Source: Hirundichthys speculiger
Lineage: Eukaryota; Chordata; Actinopteri; Beloniformes; Exocoetidae
Assembly (NCBI GenBank): GCA_018398805.1
Contig: JAGFBZ010000900.1
Location: 868,001 to 932,000 of the forward strand
Direction of reading: 5' to 3'
DNA: 64,000 bases
Shown: positions 35,329 through 47,300 of the stretch, piece after piece
Layout: each line of letters starts with the position of its first letter
Numbering within the stretch: the first letter of the stretch is position 1
Made by a program: the position numbers and the translations under genes
Notes under the pieces: generated by a model
The model's database searches: none
What the model was told of the DNA's origin: nothing
The model's input: the letters and a program-made list of their open reading frames with translations, nothing else

Positions 35329-38300
35329 TGTTATAGGATGTAATGTTATTTTACCAAGTTAAATAAAAATAGCAGTTACCTGCAAGTCAATCCAGTCTGG
35401 CACCTCTTCCTTTATCAGGTGTTGGAGAGTTTAAATTAACAGAACAGCAGGACTACCTGCTTAAGATTTAAACTTGAAGGGTCTAGAGAAGGGTTTTTTT
35501 TTTTCCTTTTGTAAATTCAAAGTTAGTTATGGACCTCTATCGTCCATATTAAGGCCCCAAACTGGAGGTTGCTCAGGCTCAACATGGTGTTCATTTTTAT
35601 CAGCTGTTTGCAAATCACTCAGCTGTTTGGAGGTTTCAGCTGTTCCACTACTTTAAAGTAAGTAACCGTCACCCACGTGGTGCAGGAGTACAGATAAGCT
35701 CTGTGAGTTGTACGCTTTTGTAATAAGTCATTGTAGAGTTAAAAAAAAAAAAAAAGCAAAGCAGGTTCCTGCTATAGAAAGAGACTGAAGAGCTAACTTT
35801 GAGAGGACCTTTATACCACCACATGTGGTGTCTGAATGTGTATTTATTTACGTAAAGTCTGCGGTAGTTTTCATGATCAGTGCAAACAGTGTCTGAATTA
35901 AAGACCTCCCTCTCTTCTCACAGTTGCAACAGTCTTGTGCATGTTTAACCACGTCCTTGAGCAAATCTTTCATTATGGCTTTGGGGTTATTTTGAGAAAG
36001 CAATCAATTTAAGCACCAGCTCTGGAATTAGTTGTGCTGTTGCATGATTGGCTGCTTTGATTAGAGGCTGATAGAATAAGATTGCCCATTTTCAGTAACA
36101 TGTGTATCAGTTTTTTTTTTTTTGGGGGGGGGGTGGTTTGTCAGTGGAACACACGGAGCATTTAACATTTTTTCATCTACCATGGTCTTTTCTGGAGACA
36201 AATGCAGCCTGTGATTATATATGGTATTTTATATTCACAATAGTGCTCTTCTTCCTGCTGCTTGCAGTACAATGTTTGATTAACGGTCCTTCAAATAATA
36301 TGCCTGCGGAAATGTTTTTTTTTTTTTTTTTTTTTTGCAAAGTTTCCAAAGTATTCTGTAACATCTGTTTACCGGAGTTTTATTCGACCAAACTATTTTG
36401 AAGTCTAAACCACCACATTACACTACGGGATTCGGTAAAAAAAACATTTTTGAGACCACTGTTTTTGAAAATTCATCTCAGAATTGAGGGAAAAAAAAAA
36501 GATGAAAATAGTTTAAAAGTAGTTGCGAGACTTTGATACATTTTGATTTTAGCAAATGACTCCACTCATTAAAAAAATCCCTGGCACATTTGGGGAGTAA
36601 GAAAGTTTGTTTTTCAGGATTGCACAGTTTAAATTACAGGAAACTGCTGCTGCCTCATTAGCATACAAGAAACAAAGTGTGGACTTTCAGTCCTTTTACA
36701 TGGATTTTTCTTGTAATCACTGCCTCTGTGCACCTCAACAGGGACATGAATGTTTAAAAAGTAGTTGGGTCACATTGTGCGAGTGACAGTTATAAAGCTC
36801 TATTTGAGCATGAACATTTCATATTGGAGTCTGACTCTTTGTACTTCTGAGGAGCTTTGCTGCCATTCTTGTCTTTCTGCTGTCTGTCAAGCCTCTGCCT
36901 GTTGTCTCACAGTCCACCAGCATGGCACTTAGTGTCCATCAACCACGTAGTTGTGATCAGTTGATCAGGGTCTCAACTGTCTACATGGTTACCCATAATC
37001 CTCCTCTGACCAGTTTAAGCAGTCAGCCCGATCCAAATTGCAGCGTGGCTTATTTATAATTTATTTTCTTCTGATTGATCTCTGTGTGCTTCTGTGTGTC
37101 TGTGGAGTTACATGCCAGAGGTAACCTGTTTGCTCTGAAACTGAATCCCTCGCTCTATATCCCCCCCCATCTCCATTTCCCACCCCCCACACCCCCAACC
37201 TACCTTTGCTTCTTTTTCTCTGACAGGGCGTCTCTGTGGAGCTCCTGCGTGGTTCTTCCTCTGTTAGCACTGACCTGGATGTCAGCGGTGCTGGCCATAA
37301 CTGACCGGCGCTCCACACTCTTCCAGGTGATGCAAAAATCCCGCTAAAACAGCACACGCCAGTGAACCGCGGGTCACGCGCCTGAGGCGCACAATGGAGG
37401 CGATGCATTGAACTGCTGAAATTTTAATAAGGGATCCGATTCCATAGCGATCTTTGAGGATTGTGCTTTCTGATATTTCATCACACTGACCTGAGATGAC
37501 AGGTGTTTCACAAAAAAAAAATCAGTCAAATAATAGACTAAATGAGGTAAATGAATGAGGAAATATGAACAAGACTGAAAGAAAGAGTGAATAAGTGCCT
37601 CCATTAGCTGAACAGCTCCTCAGCAAGGATTTTTTGGGAACTGGGTGGGGTGGTGGTGTTGACTCTGTGCTGATTGTATATGCTGGAAGCAGAGGATGAC
37701 ACTTTTTCAGCCGTCTTGATGTCATTTTCAAGTATGAGGTGTCTTTTCTTATTCATCACCATCATCACGGTGCATGCAAACAGCGTTTCTGCTATTTGTG
37801 TTCACATTTTCACATTCATCTCTACAGCTCTATTGTGATTTGTGGTAGCTCTTCCAGCACATTTGTTTGTGGATAAAACCATACAGAATCATAAAAAAAA
37901 TAAAATAAATCTAAAAAAAAGGAAGCTCTAAGCAGTTGAAAATGGGACAGAAGTTACAATGGTATCAATCAAACAACTACCAACTATTCCCACTGTGCTA
38001 ATATCACAGGAAGAAACATCAACATGTAGGCTCTCTCTAATCTCTGATGAATTAGCTGGCTCTTTTTATTCCCATATCATTTCTAATGAGTCATTTCACA
38101 ATGCCACAGTTACAGAGAGTTTCACTATTATGGAGCAGTTTCCACAGTCGGTGCTGGAGCACCATGTGGTTCTTCAAAAGAGTTCAAGTGTGCCACAATA
38201 TGTATTTCCTACTCTTTCACATGTTTCTGAACCAAAAAAAAAAAGTATGAATTTTTTTTTCAAAGTTTAATCAACCTGTTGCTTCTTGTCATGGTATTAT

Positions 38301-41300
38301 ATCGGTTCCCTGGCTCAGCTTTCCTAAGAAAAGTCAGAAAAGTCCAGAATATTGATGGTGAGACGTACAGCCATGTGCACATCGTTTGTGATCTCCAGCT
38401 CACTGAAATAGAAAAAAAAACTGAATCAGTCCATGCTGCAATACGTAGCCATCAGTTCAATTATACACTTGAAGCGTTGACCTTTTTAAGTTTTTTACTT
38501 GTTTCGTCTGGTGCAGCCTTTGGAGGCCTAGAAAGCAGAAGTTAATACATAGAAAAGTTTGAAAACCACTGCAATAATAAATAGATATACAGCAACTAAC
38601 TACTACTTCTCCTTTCTCTCCTACAGGTCCTTTTTGCTGTCTTTGACTCTGTCCAAGGTTTTGTCATCATCACCGTCCACTGCGCCATGCGCCGAGAGGT
38701 GGGTCCAGTGGATTTGCTTAATTCTGCACCATGCATTATTTTTTTTCCACCGTTTCATCGTTGAGTGGGATTCATTCACCTTATTTTCTAAATCAGTCTG
38801 AGGCCATGACACAACACGAGTGGAAAGGCATTAGAGAGATTAGCATGGTATTTATGCTCTACATTGGGCCGCTTCTTTCTCATAATGCAGTATGATAGTG
38901 CACCATTGTCCGAGTGATCCAAGTCTGGTTTAAGGAGCTTACTAAGATGCTGTATGGAATAAGACGATAAGTCCTTAACTAATAGCCCCTGGTGCCTGTT
39001 TGCCACAGGCTTTGCTGTTCCCCTGGGGATCCAGGCTTTTCAACTCCTTGTACAGATGCTTGAATTCATGCCCTTGAGAAAGACATTAACACGCACACCG
39101 GTGGAAATGCGCGCTGGCTAGTTATAATGAATGGATTTTCAATGTCATCAGTTTAGCTGTAAATGTGTCATCTGGTGCCGATGCATGTACGCTACACGCA
39201 AGCTTGACTCGAGATCATTAGGATATTCAATGCGCCGCACACTGTAAGTGAATTGTTAAATGCCGTGAATGCTTAGCTGCATTAAATCAATATGACAAAA
39301 GCGGCAGGGATAAAGATACAGCAAATCCAGAAGTTATTTATTGTAGTGTATGAAAATCCCCTGCAAGAGGCTGAACGCAAATCCTCCGTAGATGAAGAAC
39401 AACGGGCAGAGGATGGGGGGAGGAGAGGAGCAAGGAAGAGAATAGAAGAAGAACAGAACAGTCTGAAATGTGCCCGATTACATGAAGTAAGCTACTATAA
39501 AAACAATAAATAAATAAATAGAAAATCTCCAGTGCTCCACAGGAGCACGCACTTCATATTGGTGAAGAATGACAGGACCGTGAAGCCGACTTTCTGAGTT
39601 CTGCTGAGAGGAAGGACAACAATGAAGATGAGCGACATTGCTAGATTTGTGTTTAAGAGGCAGCCAGAACAGAAACTGAGAGGAGACGATGGCGCAACAC
39701 GGAGTTCCAGTAAATGAGGAGGGGAGAAGAAAAGAAAAAGCGTGCTGAGATCTGTGAGAAGGAATGTGAGTCATGCTCGAAGCAGGAGGCGATAGTTAGG
39801 GAGGAGGAAATGGTGAGGATGGCGAAGAAAGAGGTACATGCACATGGGGGAGTCTTTCTATTTGAAGTCGGAAAGCGCTGCAATGGATGCCAATACACAC
39901 AGTCACACATGGTACGCTAACAGAGAGCAGGCATCAGATGCCACAGAGGATGAGTATGGATGTAAATGGAAATGACAGACAAAAGGAAACAGTGGAGCAA
40001 ATATGTTGGTCCATGCAGTATTAATCAAACGGGGATGCTACCCACCATTTGTGGCGGCGCACACATGCATACACGCGCGCAGACGGGGAGATCACTTGAA
40101 GAGAATGAACCTCTTGTACCGCCGCTAACACAAGCGCTCTTGTTTCCACCCATGAGGTTCTAGGATTTGACAGCAGCAAAGCTGGGAAATGATGCTGCAC
40201 CTCAGAAAGTATTGGGACGTCTATAATCCAGAGCCTGGCGGCAGAATCGAATCCGGTAGCTTCCAGGGAAGGACGATGCGCAGGGTTTAGGGATGGACAA
40301 TAAAAAAATTTTAAAACCGATACCGATAACCGATAACTTTCAGCTCCTAAAGGCCTATACCGATAACCAATAACACACACATATAGCTAAGATCATTAAA
40401 TCAATACTATGAACAAAATCAAAAATAGTTTGGACTCTTTAAATGAACAGATATTTACTTTTTTCCAGTGAAAAACTACTGGCAAGCCTCTCAAACATTT
40501 TCATAAAGCTATCAAACAAACCTATTTGATATCTCACATTAACTCAAATAGGTTCATTACTGACTGATATAAAAGATAAAAGCTTCTTGAACTGATGGAA
40601 ATACATGCATCAGAATTACTAACTGAAAAAGATCAACATTTAAAGGATTTTGACTTGTGGTTCCATTTAAATTAATACCTTTAATTAAAGTAAATGAGGT
40701 TCAGTAATTTTTTTGTTTTTTTTTAATCTCATGGAAGCTTTAGATGAGAGAGATGAGGGGAGGGGTGAGGACACTTGCTGCTGGTTTGCGCCCGTTAGCA
40801 CTAGCTCGCGTTAGCGCGATTTCAAAACTCCATGGAAGCGATTGTTTTGTTGTAGGTGGCTGATCAGGTTTGACGTATCAAAGCTTGTGCTTCCCTCCTC
40901 GTAGAATTCACTTGGAGCATTCGTCACAAATAACTATCAAACTATTTTCTTCTGAAACTTTAACAAAGTTACTTGCCATCGCCGCCATGTTTGTTGTGAT
41001 CAGCACGCTGTGCTCATGCTGCATTCAAGGTGTAACGTAAATTCCGAAGTTCCCTCGTTTGCTAGTCATTCTTTCAACCTTTTCTATTTTTTTTATTTTT
41101 TTATGTGAAACATGAGGGGAAACACTGTGAATATTAATTAAAGTCAGCAACTACTAAAATTATGACCGACTTAACAAGTTGTTTTCTGGCATGAGGGGGT
41201 ATTCTTGATTTTCCTTATTGAGAAATCATTTTTCTGATTATGTTGACGTTACTTGAACATAACATTTACTGCACTGCTGTGTTGACAAAAATCTATACGT

Positions 41301-44300
41301 TATCGGGGCTATTCGTCGTGATATCGGACTTATTGGAATGACGTCATCATTTCCTGATAGTTATCGTGCACCCCTAACAGGGTTAGCTTTGATAGTGGGC
41401 TGGTGTGGGTTTACTTCAGCGGATTACGTGGGAGAATAAGGAAAAACAATGGGACACCAGGCCCAGAGGTCAGAACATCTTTATGCCTGGTTGTTGATTT
41501 TTAATTAGAGTCACAGATCTCACAAGGCTCAGATGGGCCACTTTGAAGTTCTGTTAGGTGCTCCTTTATGCCACTCCACTGACTATTCGATAATCTATAA
41601 GCTGAGGTTCTTTGGGACCGGTATAGCTTACTCTCTAACTCTGCTCTTTACACATAATTTAGCATTCAGTGCGCACCTGCTTTTGAAGTGATGAAGAGGA
41701 GGAACGTACAAAATCTATAGAACAAGTTGTCCTTGCTCCAACTTTTAACTGAATTTAAATTTCTACCACTAACTTCTTCTCTATTTTACCCTTCCTGTTT
41801 TCTTCTCTTTCTCTCTCTCTCTCTTTTTTTTTCCTCTCCCAATCCGACACCTCTTACCCACGACTCAATCTCCTCCAGGTGCAAGACGCGGTGCGTTGTC
41901 GAATGGGGGGATGTAAAGATGACAGCGAAAACTCCCCAGACTCCTGCAAGAATGGACAGGTGCAGATCATGGTGAATAGCATTTCATTTCATCCCTCATT
42001 GCAGCTCATTTGTCTCACATTAACAGATTGAAGCATCCTACGAGTTTCAAGCCGAACAGTTGGTTATCTGCATCCCTTTTTTCTTTTTTTTTCCTTAATC
42101 ATGTTTACCTTAACACTGATTCATAGTTTTGTATGCATAATGCATCGTCATTTCTTATTTATCCAGAAATCTGTGATTTCCATTACAAAAAAAAAAAAGC
42201 ACTTTAGTATTTGCAGCTTTCAGCCTGGAACAAATAATCTCCGAAGCCATAGTCAAACTAATCATGTTTTGTGAAACAATGCCCTGCTATACAATATGAA
42301 TATCAATGCTTTTTAATCTTTTTTCCCCCTTTCTTTTATTAGCACAAGCTAGAAATTAATTACTCCAATTACTCACTCGTGTATTTTCAAACAGTCATTC
42401 AGCAATGTAATTAAAAAAAAAAAGAGAAAAGTATTTATTTTTTAATACAACTTTTTTTATCTTTCCTTCAAGAGGAAAAGGGCTCCCATTATTTTTTTTT
42501 AACATAAGAGAAAGTATTTATTTTTTTATTTACATATAACCTAAACTTTTTTTTATCTTTCCTTCAAGAGGAAAAGGGCTCCCACAAGCCTGTTGTGTGT
42601 GTTCCAAATGTGGTTAATAATGTGATAAATCACAGAGACTTGAATGCCTCGCCAATGTCAGTACGGTCACACCACAACTGCGGGCAGCTCTTATTGTTAT
42701 TCCCTTTATTTCTCTCTCAGACCCGATTGTGGTAATGGTTATGGGTTTTTCCGAATGCTCCTGTGAGGTTATCAAGATTAAACTTTGAAGCCATCATCCT
42801 GCTCGCTGAAGCCATTATGACACTCTCAGTTTTCATTTAAATTCTAAGTGTGCATATTTAATTTTTGTTTGAATGTATTGATCTTATACAGCTCAGTACA
42901 CGGCTGATAATCCACTGTTTTGGCGTTCTCGTTTAAATGACTTTGAAGATGCCTTTTTAAACTGTATGCGTGCATGGAGACCTGTTGGGTTATAGGCACA
43001 ATACCCTTGACAGCATTTACTGTGATGGATAATTTGGTGAGGCCGCCGCCATTTACGTCAGCATCATAATTACGCTGAATGGCATTGTCTCGGGTGCAAC
43101 CGCTATATTCACGGAAAATCTCATTAGCGTGTGAATTCCTTGACATTTAGAGACGTCATAAAGATGCAAAACTGCAGATGAACCTTCTTGTTAAAACTGA
43201 ATGAAAGCCATTTTTAGAAAATCGATTAGCTGAAATCAGAAGCAGGTAACAGAAGATATTTCAACTTTCATCATTTCTATTTATTCATGTTTTTACATCA
43301 TCAGAAGTGTGCAAGCCCTGGCATCTGCGGACAGCAGCAAGGCTCTCGTCACAGCACACCCCTGTGCCTGTCGGGTTGTCACACACAACCGCTCCCACCA
43401 ATGTGCCAGCAGACATGCCAACAAGCCTGTCACCACAGTCTGCCCCGCGGCGACCGCAGCTACGGGCTAGATCACAGCCACGTACATGAGCAAACCCCCA
43501 TACTCAACAACACATCCAACCATGCCCATAATCACATCAGCAGCCGATCAGTATGTCAATCGTAGAAAAGTCATTAGTAATTATCAGTAGATGAGTCTGT
43601 GGGCAAAAAGGTGCAATTTGTAAAGTAATATTCTGAAACAAATATGAGAATGACTTTTGGGAATTAAATAATACTCTAGGCACAAATGAGACATGACTAG
43701 AAAACCAGCAGTTGCCTTTTTCTACTTTTATTTGAGGTAATGTCTCATGAAAGAGTGTTCTGACATTGTCAAAGTCTGACAGTGGGAGGAAACCCGTCAA
43801 TTACGAGGGATTTTTTTTACAGAAGTTATGACTGTAACCAGCAAACCAGTCTGGACAAGAAAGTTAATAGATGTGAGGGGTGTAAGTCACCCAGAGCTTC
43901 GCATTTACTTGCTAAGAATGTAATGCCCACCGTGCTATTTCTGATACGTTTATTTCCATCATCTTTACTATGTTTACTGACCTCTACTGTATGTTTTTTT
44001 TTTTTTTTTAATGAAATAGCAATAAGGTAATTATTGTTTGCTAAAGTATTTGCAAAAAGATGAAACAGCTACTCATGCAGGGACAGCTAATAAAAAAAAA
44101 TAAAGTAAAAATCACACACAAAAAAAAGAAAAAAGAATTCTACAGTGGAGTGAACGTTGTAACACTGTGTTGCTACTGCTTGCATTAGCTTGGTGGCTAC
44201 AATGAGCTGCATGTTGAAAAATGTTTGAGTATATTAAAACATTTTCACCAAGGGGTGACTGTACTGTAAAATATCACATAATGAGCTAAACAATATTTAG

Positions 44301-47300
44301 AGTTATGTGGATATGACGCTACGTTAAAGGCAACCAAAGGAAAGTGAACTATTACACCGCCCACATTTCCTTGGTTTAAGCATCGTTGGAAATATTTGGT
44401 CAACAGATATTTTTTCTTTCCTTTGGAAGTTTTTAAGTGGAAATGTTACAACTCTTAAGTGAGAAAATTTGAAGCACTCTTGAGTTCAAATATTGAGCTA
44501 GTGCTAGCTTGAACAAACTTTGTTTAGCACAGAGGAGGTAAATATAAACAGTTTGCTTGGTTCTGACTGAACTGAGAACATTTTAAACAATAGCAGAGGA
44601 AGAGAAGTTTATATTCGTCAAGATAATTTAATCTTCGCGCTAAGCTAGGCTAATAAACTAATGCAAAATAGAGATGAGATTGCTATCAGTGTTTTGAGCT
44701 CATTGTCAGCAAAAAAAAACACAAAACAAAAGTAAAATATGTCTCAAAATGTCAAACTATACATTTTGGCAAAATAATGAACTTTTATACTGGTTACATA
44801 TTGCACCTTTTAAGTGTTTGTAGGAATAGCTGTGATGTGGCTTATAAGAAACTGGCATGTGACGTAAATCTCAGTTTATGAGTCAGCCTTGAATGTGTTA
44901 CACTGAAGACTGTTGCTGAAGTCTGGTAACTCATGAAATGTTCAATAGTTAATGTCGACTCTATGCAACCTTTTTCACAGGCTAAATATATTCTGAGTGA
45001 TGGCTAAAATGAAGACGAATGTTGCTGTGTTTCTTAGTTTGGATAAGAGAAAGAGAGGCTTCTTTCATATTCTTATTCCCCTGTTTAGTAAAGACCCATT
45101 TATATTGCTGGGGGTGATTAGCGTGCTAAGAGCTTTTCTGCTCCTGTGAGGCCATTCTTTTGCACATTCTTTCCTTTGCTCTTTTAATTTTTCATCTCCA
45201 CCTATCCTCCTCTCTTTTGCCTCCCTGGCATGCCCAAACTGGCTAAAATCTGTAGTTTATTATCCAAACAAAGGCTTTTGTAAGGGAATTCCACAGAGGA
45301 CAAGAGGAAGCTCTGTGGTGAGAGAAAGCACAACCACAAGTGCATACCAATGAGCTTCACTTTCACTAAAGTTTACAACAACAAAAAAAAATGAGCGGTG
45401 GGCATTTTGAAAACACTTTTCATGCAGCTCAGCCTCCTGTGGGTTTGGGAGTGCAGCTGTCTCCCTCAGGAACAGCACCTTTCTGCATTCATCTGGTTGA
45501 ATTTTAATACAAAACAAACAGACATTATTTCTTTTTGAGTCCAAAACACCTTATCTGCATAAAATCTGGAAACTCAGTGCAGTTTAAAGTCACTGCTGAG
45601 TGCATGTTTGTATTTCGGGTGCCAGTGTGCATGAAATGTAGACAGCATTTGTGTTTTTACATCATGTTTTTCCAGTCCACCTGGGAGATGGTAAAGTTTT
45701 GCTTCAGCTGGCACAGCAGATAATAGTTTTGCTTCTCCGTAAATTTCTGTCCCTGTTTCCGTTCAGATGATAGTGAAGTGACTGATGAGGCATACTTTAA
45801 CATTATGTAGCTCACAAAAGCTGCACTTCCTGCTCCTCTCTCTCTCTCTAGTCTCTGTTTGGTTCAGCTACTGTGATACAAATCGGGAACAAGGTGATAG
45901 TAATGCATACCACAACCAGACATTTTTGTCTTTTTTAGAAAAATTCTGTATAAAGAAATAAAACCTGAACATGTCTTCAATGACTTCCTCTACAAAGGTC
46001 AGAGTTAAAAGTGTCCCCAGAACAGATACTATAGGACGTCCCTTTCAGTAAATCTAAATCAGAGCTATTGAAAACATCACAACCACTGAGATACAATCTT
46101 TCGCTGGACCTTTGCTGACACTATTGTTGTCAATGTATTTGCACACACTCATTGTATTTCCTCTCTTCATATACTGCATAACTTTCTCAGACGGATTTTG
46201 AGAAGGATGTGGACTTGGCTTGTCAAACAGGTGAGGCCTCCCTTCAGCTAATTTCTCACTCCCTTCCTCTCTGTGTGTCTCTCTCTCTCTTCTTGCCCCT
46301 CCCTTTACCCAACACAGGTTTAGCATTACAGGCTTTTTCATCCTTTGCTTGCTCATGAAATGACAGCAGCTGATGTGCTACATCTCCACGTTGTTATATT
46401 TAAATTACTATGGCTGATCAATCACACTGATTCTGCTCAATAATTGCTCAGCGAACATATGTTTGGATGAGACTGTGTTTAATTGTGCATGATAACAACA
46501 CTCCTCAATGTGTATTCAGACTGTTACACTTGTGTGCCGCTGTCTGGTGTGTGCTGTGCTTTGATATATTAACACATTCACTCTCCCCCTCCACCTCCAC
46601 AGAAAGAGGACACCCATGTAAGTTTCACACCCAACCTGTCGACCCAACACTGCCTGATCCATCCTCGTCTCTAGCAGCTCCTATAGACAAATCCGGGTTG
46701 TAGGCTGTAGTAACAGTGTCACCATTGTCATTAATGCCATTAAAATCTAGGCTTTAATTTTACGGCCTTGACTGCTATAAAAACACATTTTGAAAACAAC
46801 AGCAAGTAAAAGCAAGAGTCTGTTTTATTTTTTTTAGATAGGCCATTATTTATTTTAGGTTTTATTTTCCACAAGAGACAAAACAACCCCTATATATATA
46901 TCCTCCTGTCTGGCCCATTTGCTTTTACAGCATCTCATATTTTGTGTTTTTATTGAATGGTGCTTTCTTTACTTGCATTACAATTCAAGAAAGCATGGAC
47001 TTGGATGTTTTTCTTTTTAAATCCCTGCTGGGGTTTAGGCTGGTAATATTCTTCATACTACTTTGACATCCATCCTGTGAAATTTATTTCCTTTTTTCTT
47101 CTTAAAAATAATAATTTGCATTACTTTTATTTTTCTCAAAAGTAATGCTGATGCTATTTATGATTTTTTTTGTTTTTAAGTCACAATTGTGAGCCCTGTC
47201 CCACCAGAAAATGAATGCGAAGTATATTTGGGCTGTTGCGTATATGGGGCAACACCCATGTTACATGACAGGAAGCCCAGCTCATTAATTTGTAAACCCC

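Noticed and set aside
39292..39920. Charged plus-strand frames (Glu/Arg/Lys-rich)
   Set aside because: They come from a purine-rich intron tract; no homology and no splice support.
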